This document shows positions 6,450 through 13,146 of a DNA stretch of 15,132 nucleotides, piece after piece. The notes beneath the pieces are model-generated. The model had not been told where the DNA came from. It did not search any database and saw nothing but the letters and a program-made list of their open reading frames with translations. Every line of letters begins with the position of its first letter. Within the stretch, counting starts at the first letter, position 1. A program made the translations under genes and the position numbers. The stretch comes from Aureococcus anophagefferens (Eukaryota > Sar > Pelagophyceae > Pelagomonadales > Pelagomonadaceae): the NCBI RefSeq assembly GCF_000186865.1, contig NW_008705611.1, positions 33,085 to 48,216 on the forward strand. The letters are read 5' to 3'.

Positions 6450-8430
6450 GATCGCGTTCGTCGTCGCCGCGGCGGCGTCCGCGGCGGCCGCGGAGACCGC
6501 GCCGTCCCTCGCGACGACGGCGCTCCAGAGCGCGTGGGGCCCGTCGTGCGCCGCGTCGTCGGAGAGGTCCCGCCACGTCGCCGACGACAGGACCCAGGAG
6601 CCGCGGCTCACCTCGGCCAGGAGCTGGTCCGCGCTCCACACGGCGACGCCGCTCCACGCGAGCGCCTCCGCGCGCCACGTCGGCCCGTGCAGGTCCCAGA
6701 CCTTGCGCAGGAGGGGCACGGCGCCGACGAAGGCGCGGCTCGGCCCGCCGGCCTCCGTCGCGTCGGGCCGCCAGGGCACGACGTCGCCGACGGCCGCGCG
6801 CAGCGCGGCGTCGTCGGGCCCGGCGTCGTCGGAGCCCTCGGGCCGCCAGAGCATGAGCAGGCCCAGGGGCTCGTTGCGGTAGACGGGCCCGCCGCTGAAG
6901 AGCGTCGTCTTGACGCCGCGGCGCCGGAGCTTTTCGACGCCCGCGCGCGCGCGGCGCAGCGCCGCGGGCTCGCGGCCGGACGCGTCGCCGTCGGAGTCGT
7001 CGGAGTCGTCGTCCGACTCGGACTCGGACTCGGCCGCGGCGTCCGGCGCCGCGGCGTCCGGCGCCGCGGCCGCGGGCGCCGGCGCGGCCGCGGCCGGCGC
7101 CGGCGGCGCGGCCGCGGCGCCGTCGCGCAGGGACCGGAGCCAGCTCAGGCGCCGCCGCCGCCCGTCGTCCTCGTCGGCCTCGCCGTCGTCGCCTGGGCAG
7201 GACAAGAGACCGAAATTCCCAACTTCAAAGGCTCCTAGCTCGGCCGTTTTCCACTCGTTTCGGCTGATTTTTGGACGAGCGATCATCTCTCGGAGCGCTC
7301 TCGACGCGTGGATGCTTTTTCCGGAACGTGCGCGCGCGGAACACTCACGTTGAAGCGACGTTGAATCACCCTTGTCCTGCCCTGGTCGTCGCCGAGGACG
7401 CGGACCTCGCGCGTGAGGTTCGCGGCGACGATCGCGTCGCTGCCGTCGGAGCCCGACCCGTCGCCGACGAAGAGGACGACGAAGCAGCCCTTGTGCCAGT
7501 GGCGCTGGGCCCGCGCGCGCAGGACCGCGGCCATGAGCGACGCCATCGTGCCGACGCGCGGCGGCGCCTCGCGCGGCCGCGTCGGCGCCGGCGGCGCGGA
7601 CGCGCGCGGCGGCGACAGCATGGCCCGGAGCCGCGACACGAGCGACGGGCGCGGGGCGGGCCGAGCGGCGGCCGCGGCCTCGGCCTCGGCCTCGGCGCGC
7701 TCGCGCTGCGCCGCGCGCTCGTCGTCGCCCTCGCCCTCGCCTGGGCAGCAAAAGAGAGATTCAACGTCGCTTCAACGTGAGAGTTCCGCGCGCGCGCGTT
7801 CCGGAAAAAGCATCCACGCTTCGAGACCGTTCCGAGAGACGATCGCTCGTCCAAAAATCAGCCAAAACGAGTGAAAAACGGCCGAGAAAGGAGCCTTTGA
7901 AGTTGGGAATTTCGCTCTCTTTTGCTGCCCTCGCCCTCGCGGAGCACGAGCGCCTCGACGTCCGCGCGCGCGGCCGACTGGGAGATGAGGCAGCCCACGC
8001 GCATCTTCGACCGCAGGGCCGGCTCGTCGAGGTCCGCCTCGGCCGCGGGGCGGTAGCGCGGCGCGGTCCGCACGCGCCGCGCGAACATCTCGCGCCGCGG
8101 CGCCGCGGTCGTCCACCGCGCCCTGCAGACGTTGCACTCGCGGCGCGCCTTCGGGTAGCGGCCCTGGCGCCACTGGTTGAGGCAGTCGAGGTGGACCCAG
8201 GCGTTGCACAGGCAGGCGCGCACGAGCGTCTCGGGCTCGTCGGAGTCGAAGCAGATGCGGCACTGCCTCGGGCCGTCGTCCTCGAGGGACGCCTCCGCCT
8301 CGGCCGGCGCCTTCTCCTCGCCCTCCGGGGGCTGCGACGCCGCCGGGGGCGCCTCGGGGAGGACCGCCGCCGGGCTCCCGCCCGCGGGGCAGCCCGGGAG
8401 CGCCGGGAGGGGCTCCTTGTCGGCGTCCAT
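6441..8430 (-). CDS. RING-CH (RINGv/MARCH-type) E3 ligase domain fused to UPF0301/DUF179 (AlgH/YqgE-like) domain, 3 exons split by two introners
   Basis: Exons 8430..7941, 7740..7393 and 7192..6441 give 529 aa. The start is fixed by an in-frame TAA a few codons upstream. Residues 57-102 form a C4HC3 RING-CH zinc domain (C57, C60, C73, C75, H80, C83, C99, C102), normally an E2-binding ubiquitin ligase module. Residues about 165-240 are charged and Ala/Pro-rich. The segment GCFVVLFVGDGSG (about 248-260), FSGGPVYRNEPLGLLML (378-394) and a Trp-containing segment (AWSGVAVWSADQLLAEV, SRGSW, about 458-479) follow the UPF0301/DUF179 order: strand VVxL, GGPV motif, then W-x(2-3)-QLxxE-x(3)-G-x-W. An Ala/Pro run and an acidic Ser/Asp patch (about 304-350) are inserted before GGPV. 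No transmembrane segments are seen, unlike membrane MARCH ligases. The RING-CH call is strong, the UPF0301 call good. The fusion rests on the splicing model, supported by precise target-site duplications. Confidence 0.75.
7185..7192. repeat. target-site duplication of introner 1, exon-side copy
   Basis: GCGACGAC on the minus strand, immediately after the CCCAG acceptor. The matching copy is at 7385-7392. Confidence 0.8.
7193..7384 (+). mobile_element. introner-like element 1 (192 bp), forms most of intron 2 of the RING-CH/UPF0301 gene
   Basis: A short non-autonomous DNA element with terminal inverted repeats: CTGGGCAGGACAAG at 7193-7206 and its inverse at 7371-7384, one mismatch at the second base. 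It is flanked by the 8-bp duplication GCGACGAC (minus-strand reading). It is about 90% identical, without gaps, to the element at 7741-7932 but in the opposite orientation. The spliced intron is 7392..7193 on the minus strand (200 nt): GC donor from the duplicated target, CCCAG acceptor from the element end. It has no coding capacity. Confidence 0.85.
7385..7392. repeat. target-site duplication of introner 1, donor-side copy
   Basis: GCGACGAC on the minus strand. Its first two bases are the proposed GC 5' splice site, so this copy is removed with the intron and the ancestral coding sequence is restored exactly. Confidence 0.78.
7733..7740. repeat. target-site duplication of introner 2, exon-side copy
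   Basis: GCGAGGGC on the minus strand, directly after the CCCAG acceptor. The local sequence is itself repetitive (GCGAGG), so the duplication could be read a few bases longer. Confidence 0.75.
7741..7932 (-). mobile_element. introner-like element 2 (192 bp), forms most of intron 1 of the RING-CH/UPF0301 gene
   Basis: An inverted copy of the element at 7193-7384, also 192 bp. Its terminal inverted repeats share 16 perfect bases, GGGCAGCAAAAGAGAG (7743-7758 and inverse 7915-7930), with two differing outermost bases. The flanking 8-bp duplication reads GCGAGGGC on the minus strand. The spliced intron is 7940..7741 (200 nt), GC donor and CCCAG acceptor. Excision joins ...LVLR to EGEGDDERA in frame. 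Its orientation relative to the gene is opposite to that of element 1, yet both are spliceable. Confidence 0.85.
7933..7940. repeat. target-site duplication of introner 2, donor-side copy
   Basis: GCGAGGGC on the minus strand, providing the GC donor of the 200-nt intron. Confidence 0.75.
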
Positions 8431-8568
8431 GCGGCTGGGAGAGCTCGGTTTTTAGCGCGAGGCGATGTTGAAGCGCTCTCAGCCTCTCCTTGGCCTCGAC
8501 GTAGAGCTAGCTGCTCTCCGCATTGCACACCAGCGCGCCGCACACGCGCGCAGCGCACACTTCCAAAA
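8431..8568. promoter_or_regulatory. shared divergent promoter region, RING-CH/UPF0301 gene and HIS7
   Basis: 138 bp between the two start codons. Contains the palindrome AGCTAGCT (8505-8512) inside a small stem AGAGC/GCTCT (8503-8517), and CA/GC-rich sequence just before the HIS7 start. No TATA box is evident. Confidence 0.5.
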
Positions 8569-10215
8569 ATGGCGGCGATGAAGCCGCGCGTCACGCTCCT
8601 CGACTACGGCGCGGGCAACGTGCGCAGCGTTGTCAACGCCTTGGAGCTCCTGGGCTGCGACGTGTCCCTCGTGCGCACGGCCGCGGACGTGCTCGGCGCG
8701 GAGATCCTCGTCTTCCCCGGCGTCGGGTGCTTCGGCGCGGCCATGGACGCGCTCGAGGCGCTGGACGTCGCGGACGCGCTCCGCGCGTACCTCGGCGACG
8801 CGGACCGTCCGTTCCTCGGCATCTGCCTCGGCATGCAGCTCCTCTTCGGCGCTTCCGAGGAGACGCCCGGCGCCCGGGGTTTGGGCGTCGTCGACGGCGA
8901 CGTGACGCTCTTCGAACCGTCGGACGGCGCCGTCGTGCCGTCGATGGGCTGGAACGAGGCGCTCGGGCTCGACCCCGCGGCGGGCCTCTTCGAGCCGCGC
9001 GAGCGCTACTACTTCGTCCACTCCTACAAGGTGAGCCGCTGCGACCCGGCCTGGCGCGCGACGGTCACGGACTACGGCGGCGTCCGCTACACGTCGGCGC
9101 TGGCGAACGGGCGCCGCGTCGCGTGCCAGTTCCACCCCGAGAAGTCCGGGCCCAAGGGTCTCGCGCTGCTGGACCGCTTCGTCACGCGGAGCCGCGGCGC
9201 GACGGCGTTGCCGAGTTTAGGCGCGCCCCTGCCGTCGTCGACGACGACCCTCATGGCGCCGCGCGTCATCTCCGCGCTCGACGTCCGGTCGAACGACGCG
9301 GGCGATCTGGTCGTCACCAAGGGCGACGGCTACGACGTGCGGGAGAAGGCCGAGGGCGGCGCCGTGCGCAACCTGGGCAAGCCCGTGGACCTGTGCGCGC
9401 GCTACTACGACGAGGGCGCCGACGAGATCTGCGTGCTCAACATCTGCGCGTTCAAAGGGGAGGCCGCGGGCGACCTGCCGCTGCTCGGCGTGCTGCGGGC
9501 GGCGTCCGAGCGCTGCTTCGTGCCCCTGACCATCGGCGGCGGCGTCCGCGACTACACGGCGCGGGACGGGAGCGCCGTGTCGGCGCTGGACGTCGCGTCG
9601 GCCTACTTCCGCGCGGGCGCGGACAAGGTCGGCGTCGGCAGCGACGCCGTCGCCGCGGCGCTGGCCTACTACGCCGGCGGCGACGGGTCGAAGACGTCGC
9701 TCAGGCGCATCGCCACCCAGTACGGCCGCCAGGCCGTCGTCGTGTCCATCGACCCGAAACGCGTCTGGCTCGCGGCCGGCGAGGCGCCGCCGGCGTTCCC
9801 GGGCCTCCCGGCGGCCGCCGTCGCGGACCACGCCAAGTTCCGGGGCCCCAACGGCGAGACGCGCTGCTGGTACCGCGCGACGACGGGCGGCGGGCGCAGG
9901 GACGCCGACCTCGACGTCGCCGCGCTCGCGGCCGCGGCGGAGGCGCTGGGCGCGGGCGAGTTCATGGTCAACTGCATCGACTGCGACGGCAAGGGCGACG
10001 GCTACGACCTCGAGCTCCTCAAGATCGTCAAGCGCTCCGTCGCCGTGCCCGTGATCGCGTCGAGCGGCGCCGGCGAGCCCGCGCACTTCGCGGAGGCGTT
10101 CGAACTCGCGCGCGCGGACGCCGCGCTCGCCGCGGGCATCTTCCACCGCCGGGAGGTCGCCATCGCCGCAGTCAAGGCCCACCTCAAGGGGCGCGGCATC
10201 CTCGTGCGCGACTAA
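8569..10215 (+). CDS. HIS7: imidazole glycerol phosphate synthase, fused HisH-HisF (HIS7-type)
   Basis: Bifunctional histidine-pathway enzyme of 548 aa, close to the yeast HIS7 length. The N-terminal class-I glutaminase (about residues 6-208) makes ammonia from glutamine. The C-terminal cyclase barrel (about 230-545) converts PRFAR to imidazole glycerol phosphate and AICAR. The glutaminase triad is Cys86 (GICLGMQLLF), His189 and Glu191 (FHPEKSG). The cyclase acid/base residues are Asp238 (ISALDV) and Asp395 (VSIDPKRV), with phosphate-binding TIGGGV (321-326) and SSGAGEP (498-504). A short linker (about 209-229) joins the two. The ATG at 8569 sits in a good context (aaaaATGg) and the glutaminase begins within six residues, so no organelle presequence is visible. 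The open frame continues upstream to 7777 but that part crosses introner 2 and is antisense to the RING-CH exon. Single exon. Confidence 0.96.
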   Translation: MAAMKPRVTLLDYGAGNVRSVVNALELLGCDVSLVRTAADVLGAEILVFPGVGCFGAAMDALEALDVADALRAYLGDADRPFLGICLGMQLLFGASEETPGARGLGVVDGDVTLFEPSDGAVVPSMGWNEALGLDPAAGLFEPRERYYFVHSYKVSRCDPAWRATVTDYGGVRYTSALANGRRVACQFHPEKSGPKGLALLDRFVTRSRGATALPSLGAPLPSSTTTLMAPRVISALDVRSNDAGDLVVTKGDGYDVREKAEGGAVRNLGKPVDLCARYYDEGADEICVLNICAFKGEAAGDLPLLGVLRAASERCFVPLTIGGGVRDYTARDGSAVSALDVASAYFRAGADKVGVGSDAVAAALAYYAGGDGSKTSLRRIATQYGRQAVVVSIDPKRVWLAAGEAPPAFPGLPAAAVADHAKFRGPNGETRCWYRATTGGGRRDADLDVAALAAAAEALGAGEFMVNCIDCDGKGDGYDLELLKIVKRSVAVPVIASSGAGEPAHFAEAFELARADAALAAGIFHRREVAIAAVKAHLKGRGILVRD

Positions 10216-10219
10216 GCAA

Positions 10220-12010
10220 TTAGGGCGGGTTCGCGTCGGTGTAGAAGGGCTTCTCGCGCTGCCGCGTCGCCCACTTGGGGTCGACGTGGCCGCGCGGGTG
10301 GTCCATGGCGTGGGCCACGGGCGGCGGCGGCGCGTTGCCGAGGATGGCGTCGCTGAGCTTCTCGGCGACCATGATCGTCGGCGCGTTGAGGTTGCCGTTC
10401 GTGATGGACGGGAACAGCGACGCGTCGACGACCCGAAGCCCTTCCGCCCCGACCACGCGCCCCTCGGCGTCGCAGACGGCGCCGGCGTCGTCGCCCATGC
10501 GGCAGGTGCCGCAGGGGTGGTAGGCCGACTCGAGGTGCTCGCGGAGGTACGCGTCGATTTGCTCGTCCGTCGCGCACGACGCGCCCGGCGTCACCTCCTC
10601 GACGCCCTCGAGGTCCATGTGGCCGACGAGCTCGCGCGCGAGGCGCAGCGCCGCGCGGTAGTCCGTCCAGTCGTCGTCGTGGCTCATGTAGGCGAAGTCG
10701 ACGGCCGGCGCGGTTTCCACGTCCGGCGACGCGGCCGCGACGGCGCCGCGCGCCTTGGACCGGTTGCAGCCCACGTGGAGCTGGAAGGAGTGGCCCGAGG
10801 CCGTGTGGGGCACCGTGACGCCGTCGTAGGACACGGCCACGGGCAGGAAGTGGAACTGGACGTCCGGGTACTCCTTGCCCGCCGCGGATCTCACGAAACC
10901 GCCGGCCTCGAAGTGGTTCGTCGCGCCGAGGCCGTCGCGCCGCAGGAGCCAGCGCAGGCCGATGAGGAGCTTGCGCCAGGGCGCGAGGTACGGCGCCAGC
11001 GACCCGCTCGCGACGGCGAACTGGAAGTAGAACTCGAGGTGGTCCTGGAGGTTCGAACCGACGCCGTCCGCCGCGACGACCACGTCGACGCCGAGGCTTT
11101 CCAGCAGGTCCGCGGGGCCGACGCCGGAGATTTGCAGGAGCTGGGGCGTCGCGATGGCGCCCGCGCAGAGGATGACCTCCTTCTCCGCCTCGAAGCGCCG
11201 GCCGTCGGTGGTCGCGACGGCGACGGCGCGCGTCCCGTCGAACTCGACCCGGGCCGCGCGCGCGCCCGTGACGACGCTGAGCGCGTCGTGGGCGTCCATG
11301 GCCGGCTCGAGGTAGGCCGCGAAGGTCGAGCAGCGCTCGCCCCTGCGGGGGCCCTCGTGGAAGACCGTCATCGGCATTGGGGCTAAACCTTCTTGCCTCC
11401 GGCCGTTGTAATCCGCCACCCTCCCGTAGCCAGCGGCGTCGCCCGCGGCCTGGAAGGCCTCGTAGAGCGGCGTGCCCAGGGCGTTGGCGCCGTCCGTGAC
11501 GTGGAGCGGGCCGCCGCGGCCCCGGAGGCCGTCCGCGTCGTCGCCGGCCCAGTGCTCCATCTTCTTAAAGTAGGGCGCGACGTCGACCCAGCGCCAGCCC
11601 CGGCAGCCGGCGTCGGCCCAGGCCTCGTAGTCTAAGGCGTGGCCCCGCACGTAGACCATGCCGTTGATGGACGACGACCCGCCGAGGCCCCGGCCGCGCG
11701 GGCAGGACACGCGTTTCCCGTCGAGCGCGGGCGACGGCGCGGTCTCGTAGGCCCAGTTCCAGCGGCCCCAGTGCATGGGCATGCTCAGCGCCGTCGGCAT
11801 GCGCGTCAGGATGGACAAGGGCCCGCGCAGCGTCGACGCGTCGCCGGCCTCGAGCAGCGTCACCGACGCGCCGCCTTCCGCCAGGCGGCTCGCGACGACG
11901 CAGCCGGCGGACCCGGCGCCGACGACGACGTAGTCCGATTTCGTCGAGGAGGAGAAGGCCGCATGTTGGCGCAGCCGCAAACGGCGCGCAAGCGCGAGCG
12001 GTCTTCCCAT
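10220..12010 (-). CDS. GMC-family oxidoreductase, choline dehydrogenase-like
   Basis: FAD-dependent alcohol oxidoreductase of 596 aa, single exon. Residues 1-24 are Arg-rich without acidic residues (MGRPLALARRLRLRQ...), like a mitochondrial presequence. The FAD-binding motif VVGAGSAG lies at 29-36, with Glu54 (LLEAGD) for the ribose. GMC signature 1 covers about 104-120 (PRGRGLGGSSSINGMVY) and signature 2 about 284-298 (GAIATPQLLQISGVG). The catalytic His498 (YHPCGTCRMG) and Asn542 (ITNGNLNAPTIM) are present and match the BetA/choline dehydrogenase pattern closely. Oxidation of choline to betaine aldehyde for osmoprotectant synthesis is the best guess; other primary alcohols are possible because GMC specificity cannot be read from motifs alone. 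A C-terminal tail of about 40 residues follows the conserved core. The gene is convergent with HIS7, only 4 bp between stop codons, and divergent from the next gene. Confidence 0.9.
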   Translation of the reverse strand: MGRPLALARRLRLRQHAAFSSSTKSDYVVVGAGSAGCVVASRLAEGGASVTLLEAGDASTLRGPLSILTRMPTALSMPMHWGRWNWAYETAPSPALDGKRVSCPRGRGLGGSSSINGMVYVRGHALDYEAWADAGCRGWRWVDVAPYFKKMEHWAGDDADGLRGRGGPLHVTDGANALGTPLYEAFQAAGDAAGYGRVADYNGRRQEGLAPMPMTVFHEGPRRGERCSTFAAYLEPAMDAHDALSVVTGARAARVEFDGTRAVAVATTDGRRFEAEKEVILCAGAIATPQLLQISGVGPADLLESLGVDVVVAADGVGSNLQDHLEFYFQFAVASGSLAPYLAPWRKLLIGLRWLLRRDGLGATNHFEAGGFVRSAAGKEYPDVQFHFLPVAVSYDGVTVPHTASGHSFQLHVGCNRSKARGAVAAASPDVETAPAVDFAYMSHDDDWTDYRAALRLARELVGHMDLEGVEEVTPGASCATDEQIDAYLREHLESAYHPCGTCRMGDDAGAVCDAEGRVVGAEGLRVVDASLFPSITNGNLNAPTIMVAEKLSDAILGNAPPPPVAHAMDHPRGHVDPKWATRQREKPFYTDANPP

Positions 12011-12084
12011 CGCGCAGAATTTGCCGCAAGGGAATCTTCAACAACTTAGTCATTGAACACTCATTGAACCATCGGGGCAGCACG
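12011..12084. promoter_or_regulatory. shared divergent promoter region with a TCATTGAAC direct repeat
   Basis: Only 74 bp separate the start codons of the GMC and glycosyltransferase-like genes. The nonamer TCATTGAAC occurs twice, at 12050-12058 and 12061-12069, one helical turn apart (11 bp). The stretch is clearly AT-richer than its surroundings. Confidence 0.5.
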
Positions 12085-13107
12085 ATGCGCGCAGCGCTCG
12101 CGGCCCTCGTCGCGGCGCTCTCACTCGCGCTCGCGAATGGCGACGGCGTGGCCGTGCTGCTCGTCGGCGCGGACAAGCGCCCGGGCTACGACGAGCGCAT
12201 GGCGACGCTGCACTTCACGGCCATGCGCGACGACGTCGTCGTCCCGCTCGGGGCCGACGTCTTCGTCACGTCCGACGCCTGCCCCAGCGACGACGGCCTG
12301 AAGACGCTGGCGAATCTCGCCACGTCCTACTTCGGGAGCGCCCTCGCGGGCGTCGGCGCCGTCGCGGCCGCGCGGCCGTCGGGCGACTGCGCGGTCTTTC
12401 CCCCGGGCACGAACACGAAGCCGTGGATCCAGTGGTACCGCCTCGAGAAGTGCTGGGCGCTCATGGAGGCCCAGGAAGCGAAACGCGGCGCCACGTACGA
12501 CGTCGTCGTGAAGCTCCGCTCGGACGCGACGCCGCGGCCGTGGCCCGCGCGCGCCGACGCGGTCGCGGACGCGGCCGCGCGGCGCGACGTCGTGCACGCG
12601 GCGACGGACCACGTCTTCTACGGGTCTCGAAAGGCCATGGCCGTCGCCTGCCACACCTTCTCCGCCATCGGAAACGTCTTCACGGGCGGCGGCGCGCACG
12701 CGCGCGACCGGTTCCTGCCGATTTCCGCGCCGGCGCTCCGGGACACGCTGCGGTCCCTCGACGCCAACGCCTTCAGCAAGCGCACGTGGCAGTCCTACAG
12801 CAAGGCCGGCGTACTGTACTTTCCCGTGGTGTTGCCGGGCGACGCGCGGGACCCGGCCGCGATGGCCGCGAATCTGGACGCGGCCGTCGCGTCGGGGATG
12901 ACCTACGTCGACGCGTCGACCGCGCGCTTCGACTTCGGCGCCATGGCCGAGGGCGGCGACAAGGAGGTCGGGCGCTTCGTGACGGAGAAGGACTTTCTCG
13001 TGTGGCTCCTGCACAACAACGTGACGATCTGCGACCTCGACGGCGGCGAAACGTACCTCTACAAGGGCCGGTCCATCCGGCGGCCCACGCGGCCCTGCGG
13101 GGGGTAA
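12085..13107 (+). CDS. secreted/endomembrane glycosyltransferase-like protein, unknown substrate
   Basis: A 340-aa protein with a clear signal peptide (MRAALAALVAALSLALANG, cleavage near residue 18-20) and no further membrane segment, so it should enter the ER lumen. The pattern LLVGADKRPG (25-34), DVFVTSD (58-64), QWYRLEKCWALMEAQE (116-131) and YDVVVKLRSDATP (138-150) resembles a large family of algal/oomycete glycosyltransferase-like proteins, in which an aromatic-rich helix precedes a YDxVxxxRxD strand. Here R145-S-D147 would be the GT-A-like acidic motif. TYVDASTARFDFG and EKDFLVWLL (301-309) lie in the C-terminal half. Function is inferred from this resemblance only; sugar donor and acceptor are unknown. 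The ATG at 12085 is chosen because it begins the signal peptide. Single exon; the stop is 39 bp from that of the convergent neighbour. Confidence 0.7.
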   Translation: MRAALAALVAALSLALANGDGVAVLLVGADKRPGYDERMATLHFTAMRDDVVVPLGADVFVTSDACPSDDGLKTLANLATSYFGSALAGVGAVAAARPSGDCAVFPPGTNTKPWIQWYRLEKCWALMEAQEAKRGATYDVVVKLRSDATPRPWPARADAVADAAARRDVVHAATDHVFYGSRKAMAVACHTFSAIGNVFTGGGAHARDRFLPISAPALRDTLRSLDANAFSKRTWQSYSKAGVLYFPVVLPGDARDPAAMAANLDAAVASGMTYVDASTARFDFGAMAEGGDKEVGRFVTEKDFLVWLLHNNVTICDLDGGETYLYKGRSIRRPTRPCGG

Positions 13108-13146
13108 CGCGCTTATGAGCCCGAGCTGGGGGGTCGCGCATTCGCT

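Noticed and set aside
6441..7751. Single 436-codon minus-strand frame as an intronless gene
   Set aside because: It reads through introner 1 and, before it, uses a frame giving Arg-rich sequence; the RING-CH exon and the GCFVVLFV strand lie in other frames joined only by splicing.
7271..7854. Matching short peptides encoded within both introners (starting MDERSSLG)
   Set aside because: They occur because the elements are copies; frames are short, differ in extent and carry no domain. The elements look non-coding.
7777..8568. In-frame open stretch upstream of HIS7 (264 codons)
   Set aside because: It runs through introner 2 and antisense to the RING-CH exon, and has no family resemblance; the glutaminase domain begins at the ATG at 8569.
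8523..10223. 566-codon plus-strand frame overlapping HIS7
   Set aside because: Out-of-frame shadow of HIS7 with Arg/Pro/Gly-rich sequence; HIS7 has all catalytic motifs.
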